A DNA stretch of 64,000 nucleotides from Streptomyces sp. NBC_00576 (GCF_036345175.1 NZ_CP107780.1:5766001-5830000), one strand, 5' to 3'. Counted from the stretch's first letter, positions 39,234 to 49,751 are shown. Made by a program: numbers and translations. The notes: generated by a model from the letters alone, not told the origin.

Positions 39234-41356
39234 CACACACCGTCGAACCCGTCGTCGTGGCCGACCGTGTGTCCATCGACGCCGAACCCCTCCCCACTGA
39301 CGTAGAACCCCTTTGGTCACGGCTCCAGTTGGTCGAGGAGCGGGTACGGCACGCCGTGGCCCTCCGCCGTTCCGCCGACCCCGACCCGGACGACCCGTAC
39401 CGCGGCCAGTACCTCACCCCCGACGCCGTCGCCCGCATCCTGGACGAGCCGGGCGGCCTCGACATGCCCGCGCACGAGCCCTGGCAGCCGCCCGCCGGTT
39501 CCGTCCTCGACGGCCTCGCCCGAAGGTTCGGGCTGTCCCCGCTGGACCTGGACCTGCTCCTGGTCGCGGTGGCACCCGACCTCGACGCACGGTTCGAGCG
39601 GCTCTACGGCTACCTCAACGACGACCTGACCCGCCGTCGGCCCACGGTCGGGCTCGCCCTGGAGCTGTGCGGGCTGGCCGGTGCGGCAGTCGCCCGGTTC
39701 CGGCTCGCTTCCGGCTCGCCGCTGATCGCGGGGGGCCTGGTGGAGGTCACCGAGCCCGAACGGCCGCCGCTGTCACGGGTGTTGACGGTCCCCGACCGGG
39801 TCACCGGGCATCTCCTGGGCAGCGCGCGGCCCGATGCCCGGCTCGCCGGGGTGCTCGGCGAGGCCCGCGAGGACCCGACCGCCGAGACACCGGACGTCCA
39901 CCGGACGGCGGCCGCGGCCGGCACCGGCGTCGGCCTCGTCCATCTGCGCAGCCGGGGCGGCGACGCGGCGGGGCTGGCCACCGCGGCCCTGCACGCGACC
40001 GGGCTGCGCCCGCTCGTCCTGGATGCGACGGCGCTCGCCCGGCGCGCAGGCGACGTACCGGAGCTCGCCCGGATCGCCGCCCTCGAAGCCCGCCTGACCG
40101 GCGCCGGAGTTGTCCTCGGCCCGCTCGAAGCGCTTCCCGGTGAGCCCGCCGAACGGGCCCGCACGCTGGGCGCGTTGTGCGCGGCGCTGCGGGGCATCCC
40201 TCTGATCACGCACGGGACCGTCGGCTGGGCCCCGGAGTGGGCGGCCGACACGCCCGTCGCCCTGACCGTGCCGGCGCCTTCGCCCGAGCGGCAGGCCGCG
40301 CGCTGGCGGTACGCCCTCGAACGGGCCGCCGACAACACCTCCGGTGCCGGCCTCGCGATCGGCGACGTCGACGTGCTCGCCGACGCGGTCGCCGCGCACC
40401 GCCTGGACTCCGGGCAGTTGCACCGCGCCGCCGACGTGGCGGTGCGTACGGCCGCCCTCGACGGCCGTCCGGTCCGCGCCGACGACCTGCGCACCGCCGT
40501 ACGCGCCCAGAACGGCGCGGGGCTCGACCGGCTCGCCCGCCGGGTGGAGCCGGGCGTCGGCTGGGACGACCTGGTGCTGCCGCCCACCACGGACCGGCGG
40601 CTGCGCGAACTCGCGCTGCGCGCCCGCCACCGCGAGCAGGTGCTCGGGCAGTGGGGGATGCGGCCCGGCGGCGGCCGGGGGCGCGGTGTGATCGCGCTGT
40701 TCGCGGGCGAGTCGGGCACCGGAAAGACGATGTCCGCCGAGGTCGTCGCCGCCGACCTGGGCATGGACCTGTATGTGGTGGACCTGTCCACAGTTGTGGA
40801 CAAGTACATCGGGGAGACCGAGAAGAACCTGGAGCGGATCTTCACCGAGGCCTCCGCGGTCAACGCGGTGCTGCTCTTCGACGAGGCCGACGCGATCTTC
40901 GGCAAGCGCTCGGAGGTGAAGGACGCGCACGACCGGCACGCCAACATCGAGTCGGCGTATCTGCTGCAGCGCATGGAGTCGTTCGACGGGATCGCGGTGC
41001 TGACCACCAACCTGCGGGCCAACCTCGACGAGGCGTTCACCCGACGCCTCGACGTGGTGGCCGACTTCCCGGTGCCCGACGCCGGCCAGCGCCTCGCCCT
41101 GTGGGAACGCTGCCTGGGCGACCGGCTGCCCCGCGCCACCGACCTCGACCTCGCCTTCTGTGCCGACCGCTTCGAACTCGCCGGCGGCTCCATCCGCGCC
41201 TGCGCGGTGACCGCGGCCTACCTCGCGGCCGAGTCCGCCGGCCCGCTCACCATGCGGCAGCTGGTGACGGCGGTCGCGCAGGAGTACCGCAAGCTGGGGC
41301 GGCTGCTCCTGGAGAGCGAGTTCGGGCCGTATCTGGCGGCGGCCACCGAGGCCTGA
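39230..41356 (+). CDS. cis15: AAA+ ATPase of the CIS locus (Afp15-like)
   Basis: 708 residues from GTG 39230, overlapping the previous stop. An N-terminal helical domain (LLVAVAPDLDARFERLYGYLNDD) and a degenerate first ATPase-like module are followed by the active AAA+ module: Walker A GESGTGKT (near 492), Walker B LLFDEADAIFG (near 547), sensor and arginine-finger region TTNLRANLDEAFTRRLDVV. The family is present in nearly every eCIS cluster and is thought to help assembly or effector loading. It ends 7 bp from the convergent effector gene. Confidence 0.92.
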   Translation: MTHTVEPVVVADRVSIDAEPLPTDVEPLWSRLQLVEERVRHAVALRRSADPDPDDPYRGQYLTPDAVARILDEPGGLDMPAHEPWQPPAGSVLDGLARRFGLSPLDLDLLLVAVAPDLDARFERLYGYLNDDLTRRRPTVGLALELCGLAGAAVARFRLASGSPLIAGGLVEVTEPERPPLSRVLTVPDRVTGHLLGSARPDARLAGVLGEAREDPTAETPDVHRTAAAAGTGVGLVHLRSRGGDAAGLATAALHATGLRPLVLDATALARRAGDVPELARIAALEARLTGAGVVLGPLEALPGEPAERARTLGALCAALRGIPLITHGTVGWAPEWAADTPVALTVPAPSPERQAARWRYALERAADNTSGAGLAIGDVDVLADAVAAHRLDSGQLHRAADVAVRTAALDGRPVRADDLRTAVRAQNGAGLDRLARRVEPGVGWDDLVLPPTTDRRLRELALRARHREQVLGQWGMRPGGGRGRGVIALFAGESGTGKTMSAEVVAADLGMDLYVVDLSTVVDKYIGETEKNLERIFTEASAVNAVLLFDEADAIFGKRSEVKDAHDRHANIESAYLLQRMESFDGIAVLTTNLRANLDEAFTRRLDVVADFPVPDAGQRLALWERCLGDRLPRATDLDLAFCADRFELAGGSIRACAVTAAYLAAESAGPLTMRQLVTAVAQEYRKLGRLLLESEFGPYLAAATEA

Positions 41357-41363
41357 GCGGATT

Positions 41364-43043
41364 TCACCGCCTCGGCTTCCCCTTCTCCGAGGCCTTGTTG
41401 TACTGGCTCACGCCGTCCTCGTACTCCTCCGCTGCGAAACTCGGGTCGGACGTCATCGCGACGTCGTCCGCATTACGGACCAGTCTGATGCTGTCGAACA
41501 GCTCGGCAGGGATGACGAGTTCATCGGAACCGTGGTACGTCATGACCGGCCCGGATCCGGAATCGCTGTCGCTCTCGAACCCGACACCGCCCTCCTCGTC
41601 GTCCAAGGCCTTCTGCACATCGACGCCGTTCTTCACATAGACCGCGACCAGGAATTTCCCCCAGGTCTTCGCTTCCTTCTTCGCGGCGGCCGTGCCGGAC
41701 GCCTTCACCCCTTGGGGCCCGACCACCGGAGCGACGTAGAACCCCACGCCCTTCCCTATGCCGTTCGCCATACCGGCCCTGGCCAGATCAGGCCCGTGTG
41801 TGATCAGACTTCCGACGCTTTCGATGTGGGTGCCGTGGAAGCCGACCAGGCGGTAGCCGGACAGACTCTCGTTCAGCGCCTGCCGGTGTTCCTCGAGCGC
41901 GTCTTCGGGCATGTCGCGCCGGAATTCCAACGGCTCCGGCACACCGAATTCGTCCTCGCCCCACGTGCCCTCGTCCCAGTTCTCCCCCGTAAGGGATTCC
42001 GAAGAGGCCACACTGGAGCGTTCCGATTCCTCGTCGCTGCTGCTGTCGTCGCTGTTCTGGGCCCTCGATGGGCGGAAGAAGCCGCCGTCGCTTCCGCTGT
42101 CGCTGCTGCTGCTGTCGGCCTCCTGCGCCCTTTGGCGGGCGGCGACGACTTCCCGCAGAGCGTTCCACACCGCGTCGTGGCCGACCGGGTCTTCCAACCG
42201 CTCCAGCCTCGCCAGGACCCTTTGCAGGATGGCGGGTTCGGCGTAGTTGCGGGGTGCGGGGTGCACGGGGTGGCCCACCAGCCACACGAGCAGGTCCGAC
42301 GCGGAGCGAATCGTCGTGGGCCCTTCGTTCCCGCCCTGGATGTCGAGTTCCTGGCGCTGTACGTCCGTCACCCGCTGGACGGCCGTATCGTCGCTCAGGG
42401 CCCGGTGGTCCACCGAACGGGCGATCTCGTGGCCGCCGGACGAGCGGAGGCCGGCACCGGCCGACGGGGCCGACGTGCTCATGACCCTTTTCGCGTTGGC
42501 TTCCGCCTCCTTCTCGAACCGGTCGGACGGGTCGGACACGCTCAGTCCCGCCCCGTTGTCGGTTCCGGCGACGGGCCCCTGGCGCTGCTGGACGACATGG
42601 GTGAGCTCGTGCGCGAGGGTGTGCTTGTCGCCGCCGCCGTCGCCGAGGACCACATGACTGCCGGAGGTGTAGGCGCGGGCCCCGATGGCGCGGGCCGAGC
42701 GGGCGGCGGTGGCCCCGGTGTGCAGTCGTACGTCGGAGAAGTCGGTGTCGAAGCGGGACTCCATGTCCTGGCGCACCGGCGCGGCGAGGGGTTTGCCCGC
42801 GGAGCCCAGGACTTCGTCCACTCCGTGGTCGAGCTGCTCCACGGCGGGTGCGGGGCGGGCGCGGCGGGCGATCATCGCGGTCACCGCGGCGTTGCCCGCG
42901 CCGCTCTGCGCCGCCCGGAGGGCGTCGGCGGTGAGCGGGGGCGGTACGGCGCTGCCTGCGGACGTCTCCCGGCGGGCGGTGGCCGGGCCGCGCGTGGCCT
43001 GCCGGGTCTCGTTCTGCTCGGCGTGCGCCCCGGACGTCCGCAA
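41364..43043 (-). CDS. DUF4157 protein with C-terminal ADP-ribosyltransferase-like domain; candidate CIS effector
   Basis: 559 residues from TTG 43043, chosen because AGGAGG lies 7 nt upstream and the reading matches DUF4157 proteins; the open frame further upstream is antisense to the sheath gene. Order: LRAAQSGAGNAAV segment (about 43-56), DUF4157 domain (about 60-190) with FDTDFSDVRLHTG and the zinc-peptidase-like AHELTHVVQQ near 146, a Ser/Asp-rich linker (about 285-335), then a domain resembling diphtheria-toxin-class ADP-ribosyltransferases: GFHGTH near 401 (His), GVGFYVAP near 431 (Tyr) and SDELVIPAEL near 507 (Glu). DUF4157 is strongly associated with eCIS loci. It is divergent from the sheath gene. 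The activity and target are not shown. Confidence 0.8.
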   Translation of the reverse strand: MRTSGAHAEQNETRQATRGPATARRETSAGSAVPPPLTADALRAAQSGAGNAAVTAMIARRARPAPAVEQLDHGVDEVLGSAGKPLAAPVRQDMESRFDTDFSDVRLHTGATAARSARAIGARAYTSGSHVVLGDGGGDKHTLAHELTHVVQQRQGPVAGTDNGAGLSVSDPSDRFEKEAEANAKRVMSTSAPSAGAGLRSSGGHEIARSVDHRALSDDTAVQRVTDVQRQELDIQGGNEGPTTIRSASDLLVWLVGHPVHPAPRNYAEPAILQRVLARLERLEDPVGHDAVWNALREVVAARQRAQEADSSSSDSGSDGGFFRPSRAQNSDDSSSDEESERSSVASSESLTGENWDEGTWGEDEFGVPEPLEFRRDMPEDALEEHRQALNESLSGYRLVGFHGTHIESVGSLITHGPDLARAGMANGIGKGVGFYVAPVVGPQGVKASGTAAAKKEAKTWGKFLVAVYVKNGVDVQKALDDEEGGVGFESDSDSGSGPVMTYHGSDELVIPAELFDSIRLVRNADDVAMTSDPSFAAEEYEDGVSQYNKASEKGKPRR

Positions 43044-43289
43044 TTCACTGCCTCCTGGTCGGCGCACTCCTGCTGCTGCCCCCAGTGGACCGCCCGGGCG
43101 AACGGGATGTCCAGGCCCGTACGGGCAGAGCGAGGGCAAGCCGGGGCGGTGGCCGGACAGTTGGAGCGGGCAACGAAGGCAGTGATCTTGCCCCTGGTCA
43201 GGTCCCCGCGGCCCTGTCGTCCCGGCGGGCGTCCGCGCAGACTCGCCCTGGACACAGGTGACCCACCCGTAGGACGCGAAGGAGCGAGC
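43044..43289. promoter_or_regulatory. Divergent promoter region, effector/sheath
   Basis: 246 bp between the effector start and the sheath ATG. AGGAGG faces the effector; GAAGGAG lies 6 nt before the sheath ATG. The single region must drive the toxin candidate one way and the structural operon the other, allowing joint control. No operator was identified. Confidence 0.6.
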
Positions 43290-44837
<1,548 letters not shown>

Positions 44838-44846
<9 letters not shown>

Positions 44847-44909
44847 CCTGCGGGTCGAGCAGACGACTGACCTACGGGTCAAGCAGACGAGTGACCTGTG
44901 GGTTAAACA
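44838..44909 (+). repeat. Three 24-bp tandem repeats between sheath and tube
   Basis: Units start at 44838, 44862 and 44886: GACGAGTGACCTGCGGGTCGAGCA and two variants differing at a few bases. The first includes the sheath stop codon. The array ends 20 nt before the tube ATG, with GGAAGGTGA between. Confidence 0.8.
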
Positions 44910-44929
44910 ACGGAAGGTGACAGACAGTC

Positions 44930-45370
44930 ATGTCAACGGGCGATGCTCTTTCCACTCACGTCTTCGGCGTGCAGCTCGGCGGATACCTGGTCGAGTCGAT
45001 CCAGGAGATCAGCGGGCTGACCGTCGAGGAGGAGGTCGTCGAGGTACGTCAGGTCAGTGCGGAGGGCAAGCAGATCATCCGCAAGCAGCCCGGCGCCCGG
45101 CAGGCCGGTGAGATCACGATCACCCGGGGACTCGACCAGAGCAGCGAGTTCACCAGCTGGATCAAGGAGACCCTGAACAACGGTGCCGTGAACTCCGCGC
45201 GGCAGAACCTCACCATCGAGATCAAGGACACCGAGGGCAACACGGTCCGCCGCATCCAGCTGATGCAGGGCTGGGCCTCCAAGTGGGAGGGCCCGTCCCT
45301 GAAGGCGGGCGAGTCGGCCGCGGCCACCGAGTCCGTGACGATCGTGTTCGAAGAGATCATCGTCGAATGA
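44930..45370 (+). CDS. cis1: Inner tube protein (gp19-like)
   Basis: 146 residues, the usual tube length. Typical features: DALSTHVFGVQLGGYLVESIQEISGL at the start, GARQAGEITITRGLDQSSEFTSWI in the middle and ESVTIVFEEI at the end. Hexamers stack inside the sheath and carry cargo. GGAAGGTGA lies upstream. It is separated from the sheath stop by a repeat array, which may tune expression. It overlaps the next gene by 4 bases. Confidence 0.95.
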   Translation: MSTGDALSTHVFGVQLGGYLVESIQEISGLTVEEEVVEVRQVSAEGKQIIRKQPGARQAGEITITRGLDQSSEFTSWIKETLNNGAVNSARQNLTIEIKDTEGNTVRRIQLMQGWASKWEGPSLKAGESAAATESVTIVFEEIIVE

Positions 45371-45864
45371 GGCGCCGTACGGTCACGGCGGGCAACCTGG
45401 AGGAGATCCTCCAGGCCACGACGCCCGCCGCCGGGCCGGAGCAGGGGGCACCGCCCCCCGCCCCCGCCGCCCCGGCGCCCCGGGAGGACCGCGGGCTGCG
45501 CACCGAGTTCGAGTTCGAGCTGCCGCGCGGCTACGTGGACGAGACGGGCACGGTGCACCGGCACGGCGCGATGCGCCTGGCCACCGCCCGTGACGAGCTG
45601 CGTCCGCAGATCGACCTGCGGGTCAAGGAGAACCCGGCGTACCTGAGCGTGGTGCTGCTGAGCCAGGTGATCACCCGGATCGGCTCGATCACCGATGTGC
45701 ACGCCGGGATCGTGGAGCGGATGTACGCCACCGACGTCGCCTTCCTCCAGGACTTCTACCGTCGCGTCAACAGCGAGGGCCACACCCGCGCCGCGGTGAC
45801 CTGCCCGCACTGCGAGGGCGGCTTCGAGGTCGACCTCTCGGGTGGGCGCCTGGGGGAATCGTGA
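45367..45864 (+). CDS. Conserved CIS protein with zinc-binding-like CxxC
   Basis: 165 residues, overlapping the tube stop. A Pro/Ala-rich N-terminal linker precedes a globular part (TEFEFELPRGYVDETGTVHRHGAMRLATARDEL, NPAYLSVVLLSQVITRIGSI) and a final TCPHCEGGF motif. It resembles phage tail-assembly proteins made after the tube gene, which act as chaperones. Genes of this type at this position are usual in Streptomyces CIS clusters. Exact role unproven. It overlaps the next small gene by 4 bases. Confidence 0.75.
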   Translation: MRRRTVTAGNLEEILQATTPAAGPEQGAPPPAPAAPAPREDRGLRTEFEFELPRGYVDETGTVHRHGAMRLATARDELRPQIDLRVKENPAYLSVVLLSQVITRIGSITDVHAGIVERMYATDVAFLQDFYRRVNSEGHTRAAVTCPHCEGGFEVDLSGGRLGES

Positions 45865-46019
45865 CGTACGCCCTTCCCCGGCTCCGGGAGGAGATCGCGT
45901 ACATCGCCTATCACTTCCACTGGCAGCGCGAGGAGATCCTCGACCTGACCCACGGCGAACGCCGGCAGTGGGTGGCGGAGATCGCCCGTATCAACACCCG
46001 TGTGAACGAAGGCGGTTGA
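45861..46019 (+). CDS. DUF6760-like micro-protein of the CIS locus
   Basis: 52 residues from GTG 45861, overlapping the previous stop by 4 bases. Sequence begins MTYALPRLREEIAYIAYHFH and contains WQREEILDLTHGERRQWVAEI. The pattern of a helix with FHW...I..L.H.ERR.W is the DUF6760 type, found next to tube genes in phage and eCIS clusters and perhaps the C-terminal part of a split tail-assembly chaperone. It is too short for many gene finders. The long disordered gene starts 4 bp later. Confidence 0.8.
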   Translation: MTYALPRLREEIAYIAYHFHWQREEILDLTHGERRQWVAEIARINTRVNEGG

Positions 46020-46023
46020 GCAC

Positions 46024-49000
46024 ATGGCATGGCGGGACAGGCTGCGCCGCCGGGCCGCCGCGGACCGCTCCGGCGTCTCGGGGGACGGTCCGTCCGACGC
46101 GGGCCAGGACCGTGGCGCGCCCGGCGACCCGTCGCCGTCCGCGCCCGCTGCCCCGGGTTCCTCGCTGCCCGGCGACTGGGACGGGGGCTGGCGCCGCACC
46201 GCCGCGCCGGAACTCACCGTGTCCCGCGCCCCGCTCGGCGTCAGCGACGGCCTCGCCTTCCGCGCGGGCCTGGCGGCCTGGCAGAACCCGTCGTTCGACA
46301 GCGGCCTCGGGCACGCGCTGCTGCCCGCCGCTCCGACCGGCCTGGTACGCGGTGTCACCCGCCCTGCCGCCTCGCAGCCCACGCACACCGCCGGAGGGCC
46401 GCTGCTGCTGAGGGCGTTGCGGCCGGAAGGGGCGCACGGTTCGGGGGACGGAACCCTGGACGGACCGACGGCCGCCCGGACACCTCAGGCTGCGAGCCGG
46501 ACGGGTCCGAGGGAGCGGAAGTCGGGCTCGGCGGCTTCCGGTTCGAGCGCATCCGCCGTACGGCCCTCCGGTAGCGGTACCGGAGACAACCCCACTGCGG
46601 GGGAGGGGCGTTCGGGCGGCGGCGCTCCTCGGTCCCGTGGCCTCACGTCCTCGGATTCCCCCGCCGTCCTCTCCTCGTCACCTGCCTCCGTCCAACGGGC
46701 CGTCGAGCCGGGCGCGAGCCCGGCCGTGGCCCCCGCCGACACCGGCCACCAGCAGCCGGTCGTTCCCAGGACCCCGCTCGTGCGACGTGTGGCGGTCGTC
46801 GTGCCGCCCGCAGCCCCCGGCGGGGCTGCGCCCCGACCTGCTTCTGGGGCGAACTCCGGCCGCACATCTGCGACTTGGACCGCTTCCGGTGGTCGTACGT
46901 CTTCGGGCCCGGCCGTCCAGCGCGCCGTGACGGAGGCGACCGGGCCGCAGCCGGAGGCATCCCGTACTTCCGGCGCCGACGGGTCCCACCCGGCTGTCCG
47001 GCTCAGCCCGTCGGGGCCTCGCCTGACCGTCGCCCGTCGCCCGGCCGGACCCGCGCGCCGGATCGCCGCCGTGCGGCCCGCCAACCCTCCGGCGCCCGAC
47101 ACCGCCCCAACGCCTGACGCCTCTGCCACCACAACACCGGCCAGTACGACCACGGGCTCCACCGCCCCCGTACAACGCACCGCCACGCCCGCGCGAAGCC
47201 GCGCGCCCCTCGGCGCCCCGCTGAGCGAACTCCCTTCCACAGCAACACCGTTGACGCAGAGCACCCCCGCGTCCGGCACCGGATCCGCACCCGGTCCGAC
47301 GCTGCCCGTCGTCCAACGCCAGGCCGACACCTCGGGGGCGAAGGACAGCGGTACGGGCGGTACGAGCGGTACGGGCGCCACGAGCGGTACGAGCGGTACG
47401 GGCGCCACGAAGAGAACGGCACCCGCTGCCCAGGCCGACGCCCCGCGCCGGACCCCCGCGCCCGCCCCCGGCCCCGGCAGCACGGGCGCCCGCGCGCGCG
47501 GTGGCCTGGGAGCTCCGCTGCCCGCGCTGCCGCCGAGCGCCGAACTGCCCGGTTCCGCCGCGCCCCGTGCGTCTCGTACGACGACGCCCGGCCCGGACGT
47601 CCAGCGCGCTCCGGTACGTCCGGGCCAGAGCTCCGCAACCGCTCCGGTGCCGCCCACCGGGGCCGCGCCCCTCGCTCCGGGAGCGGATGCCCCGCTGCTG
47701 GGGACGGCCGACGTCCAGCGCAGCCTCGCGGACCACTCCACCACCGGCGGCACCACCAAGGCCGTTCCCGCGGACCACGCGAACGGGCCCGCCACACCAC
47801 TGGTGACGCCGCCCCCGGCTGTCGCCCCCGTAGCCACGGAAGGCGCGGCAGGAAAAGAGCGACGCCCCGCCGCGGCGCCCGGTGGGGCGAGCGCCGGCGG
47901 GCCGGGCTCGGGCGGATCCCGCGTTGATGGATCGCGCGCTGACGGACCGACCTCCGGCAGACCCCGAGCGGACGCCCCGAGCTCCCGCAGGCAAAGGCCC
48001 CAACACTCCGCCGCCTCGGGCCCGGTAGTCGTGGCCAGGGCCGTGACCGCAGGCACCGCAGGCACCCCAGGCACCGCACGTACCCGGCCCGCCGGCTCGG
48101 CAGGTGCGCGCCCCCTCACCGTCACCAGCTCCGCAGCACACTCCGCTACGACGCCACACCGCACCCTCTCGCTGCTGGCCGCCCGCCCGCTCACCCTGAC
48201 CACCCGGACCCCGGAAGGGGCGGCACCACCCGCCGCCGCCCGCTCCGGCAGCCGTCCCGTGGTGGCGGCGCGCTGGCCCGGTGCACCGGGCGCCTCCCAG
48301 GGGGACACCGTGTCACCCACCGCGCCACCCACCGGGGCGCCCGCGCGCCGGTTCGGCACACCGGCCGCCTCCCCGGGCGGCTCCCCGGGCGGTTTCGGGG
48401 CCCCCACGCGCCCGGCACTCGGCCCGTCCGCGCCCACTCAGGCCACACCGCAGCTCCAGCGAGCCACGACCTCGTACCCCGGACCGCAGGGCAAGGACGC
48501 AGGCGTACGAACGACCGCCTCCCCGGCCCCGGTTCAGCGTGTCCCGGTCGTCCGTCCCGCGCCGCCCCGCCTGCCGACCGCCGGCGCGACCGCAGCCGTA
48601 CCGGCGAAGCCCCTGCCGGTGACCGCCCCGCAGGCGCCGCCGCTCGCGGACCGCCCGTCGGCGGCTACGGCACCGGGGGGACCCGTTCCCGTGGTCCGGC
48701 CGAGGAGCGTTACGGCGGCCGGCGGAACCGGCGGAACCGGCGAGGCGGCACTCGCGGTGCAGCGCGACGCACGAGGCCGCCCGCGGTCGTCCTCCGCGCC
48801 CCCCGCGCCGCCAACAGGCGCACTGGCCAAGGAGGTTCCGGCACCCGGCCGGAAGCGGTCGTCGTCCGTGTCCTCTGTGTCCTCCGAGGCCTCCGAGTCT
48901 TCCGCGGCCTCCGAGTCAGCCACGTCGTCCGCCGCCTCCGGCAAGAACGCGGCCCGCCGCACCGAGACCCGCCAGGACGACCCCGGCCCCGACCTCGACG

Positions 49001-49182
49001 ACCTCGCGCGCCGCCTGCTCGACCCGGTCTCGCGGCTGATGCGCATCGAGCTCCGGCGCGACCCCGGCCTCGACCTCGACGACCTCTCGCGCCGCCTGCT
49101 CGACCCGGTGGCCCGGCTGCTGCGCACCGAGCTGCGCCGCGGCCGGGACCGCACCGGACGCCCCTACGACGGACGCCGCTGA
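46024..49182 (+). CDS. Very long disordered CIS protein
   Basis: 1052 residues from ATG 46024. A short basic start (MAWRDRLRRRAAADR) and one ordered-looking segment (VSDGLAFRAGLAAWQNPSFDSGLGHALLP, about 75-105) precede about 850 residues dominated by Pro, Ala, Gly, Ser and Thr, with recurring VQR and VARR motifs. The last 70 residues contain two amphipathic repeats (DLDDLARRLLDPVSRLMRIELRR). Genes of this place and C terminus recur in Streptomyces CIS clusters. It is the only protein long enough to be a tape measure, but it is not helical. It could line the tube lumen or act as cargo or scaffold. Confidence 0.7.
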   Translation: MAWRDRLRRRAAADRSGVSGDGPSDAGQDRGAPGDPSPSAPAAPGSSLPGDWDGGWRRTAAPELTVSRAPLGVSDGLAFRAGLAAWQNPSFDSGLGHALLPAAPTGLVRGVTRPAASQPTHTAGGPLLLRALRPEGAHGSGDGTLDGPTAARTPQAASRTGPRERKSGSAASGSSASAVRPSGSGTGDNPTAGEGRSGGGAPRSRGLTSSDSPAVLSSSPASVQRAVEPGASPAVAPADTGHQQPVVPRTPLVRRVAVVVPPAAPGGAAPRPASGANSGRTSATWTASGGRTSSGPAVQRAVTEATGPQPEASRTSGADGSHPAVRLSPSGPRLTVARRPAGPARRIAAVRPANPPAPDTAPTPDASATTTPASTTTGSTAPVQRTATPARSRAPLGAPLSELPSTATPLTQSTPASGTGSAPGPTLPVVQRQADTSGAKDSGTGGTSGTGATSGTSGTGATKRTAPAAQADAPRRTPAPAPGPGSTGARARGGLGAPLPALPPSAELPGSAAPRASRTTTPGPDVQRAPVRPGQSSATAPVPPTGAAPLAPGADAPLLGTADVQRSLADHSTTGGTTKAVPADHANGPATPLVTPPPAVAPVATEGAAGKERRPAAAPGGASAGGPGSGGSRVDGSRADGPTSGRPRADAPSSRRQRPQHSAASGPVVVARAVTAGTAGTPGTARTRPAGSAGARPLTVTSSAAHSATTPHRTLSLLAARPLTLTTRTPEGAAPPAAARSGSRPVVAARWPGAPGASQGDTVSPTAPPTGAPARRFGTPAASPGGSPGGFGAPTRPALGPSAPTQATPQLQRATTSYPGPQGKDAGVRTTASPAPVQRVPVVRPAPPRLPTAGATAAVPAKPLPVTAPQAPPLADRPSAATAPGGPVPVVRPRSVTAAGGTGGTGEAALAVQRDARGRPRSSSAPPAPPTGALAKEVPAPGRKRSSSVSSVSSEASESSAASESATSSAASGKNAARRTETRQDDPGPDLDDLARRLLDPVSRLMRIELRRDPGLDLDDLSRRLLDPVARLLRTELRRGRDRTGRPYDGRR
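48979..49140 (+). repeat. 81-bp in-frame tandem duplication
   Basis: Units 48979-49059 and 49060-49140 each encode the 27-residue pattern DPG.DLDDL.RRLLDPV.RL.R.ELRR. The second copy differs at a few codons, so the duplication is not recent. Confidence 0.8.
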
Positions 49183-49239
49183 GGGCACGCAATGGACGAC
49201 GAACGACTGACGAACGACTGACGGGCGAGTGACGGACGA

Positions 49240-49665
49240 ATGACCGACAGCATCTTCGCGACGAGCGTGTTCTTCCGGCTCGCGATCGGCGGCAACGACC
49301 TGGGCGCCTTCCACACCTGCTCCGGCATGGGCGCCGAAGTCGAGATGGAGACGTACGCCGAAGGCGGCAACAACGGCTTCACCTGGCAGCTGCCCGGCCG
49401 CGTGACCTGGTCGAACATCACGCTCAGCCGGCCCGTCACCGCCGACACGGCGAAGATCGCCCGCTGGCTCGACGAGACGCTGAAGCGGGTGGAGCCCAAG
49501 GACGGCGAGATCGTGGCGCTGAAACCGGATCTGACGCCGATCATCAGCTGGCAGGTGTTCGGGATCGTTCCGGTGCGCTGGCAGGGGCCGTCCTTCGACC
49601 CCGCCAACTCCCAGGCGGCGGTGGAGACATTGGAGATCGCCCACCAGGGCCTGCGCCCAGCCTGA
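49240..49665 (+). CDS. Second tube-like protein (Afp5-type tube initiator)
   Basis: 141 residues. gp19-like fold: SIFATSVFFRLAIGGNDLGAFHTCSGMGAEVE, then WSNITLSRPVTADTAKIARWLDET and AAVETLEIAHQGL. In Afp/PVC systems a variant tube protein forms the first ring on the baseplate, and the position before the LysM and spike genes fits that. The preceding 57 bp contain short ACGAACGACTG repeats. Cys is present where the main tube has none. Confidence 0.9.
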   Translation: MTDSIFATSVFFRLAIGGNDLGAFHTCSGMGAEVEMETYAEGGNNGFTWQLPGRVTWSNITLSRPVTADTAKIARWLDETLKRVEPKDGEIVALKPDLTPIISWQVFGIVPVRWQGPSFDPANSQAAVETLEIAHQGLRPA

Positions 49666-49751
49666 CCCGCCCTCACGAAAACCGCCTTACGAAAGCCACC
49701 TCACGAAAACCGCACTCAACAGCCGTCCCGTCCCCGAAAGGAAGTCCCGGC

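Noticed and set aside
42590..42620. DUF4157 protein as a plain secreted metalloprotease
   Set aside because: There is no signal peptide, and the domain context (CIS locus, ART-like C terminus) fits cargo better; protease activity of the HELTH site remains possible.
41532..43289. Plus-strand frame reading into the sheath gene
   Set aside because: Antisense to the effector; the sheath begins at the canonical MPTYLTPGVYVEEV.
46485..48437. 650-codon minus-strand frame across the disordered protein gene
   Set aside because: The plus strand has the binding site, operon overlap and conserved ends; the minus frame is a shadow of repetitive G+C-rich codons.
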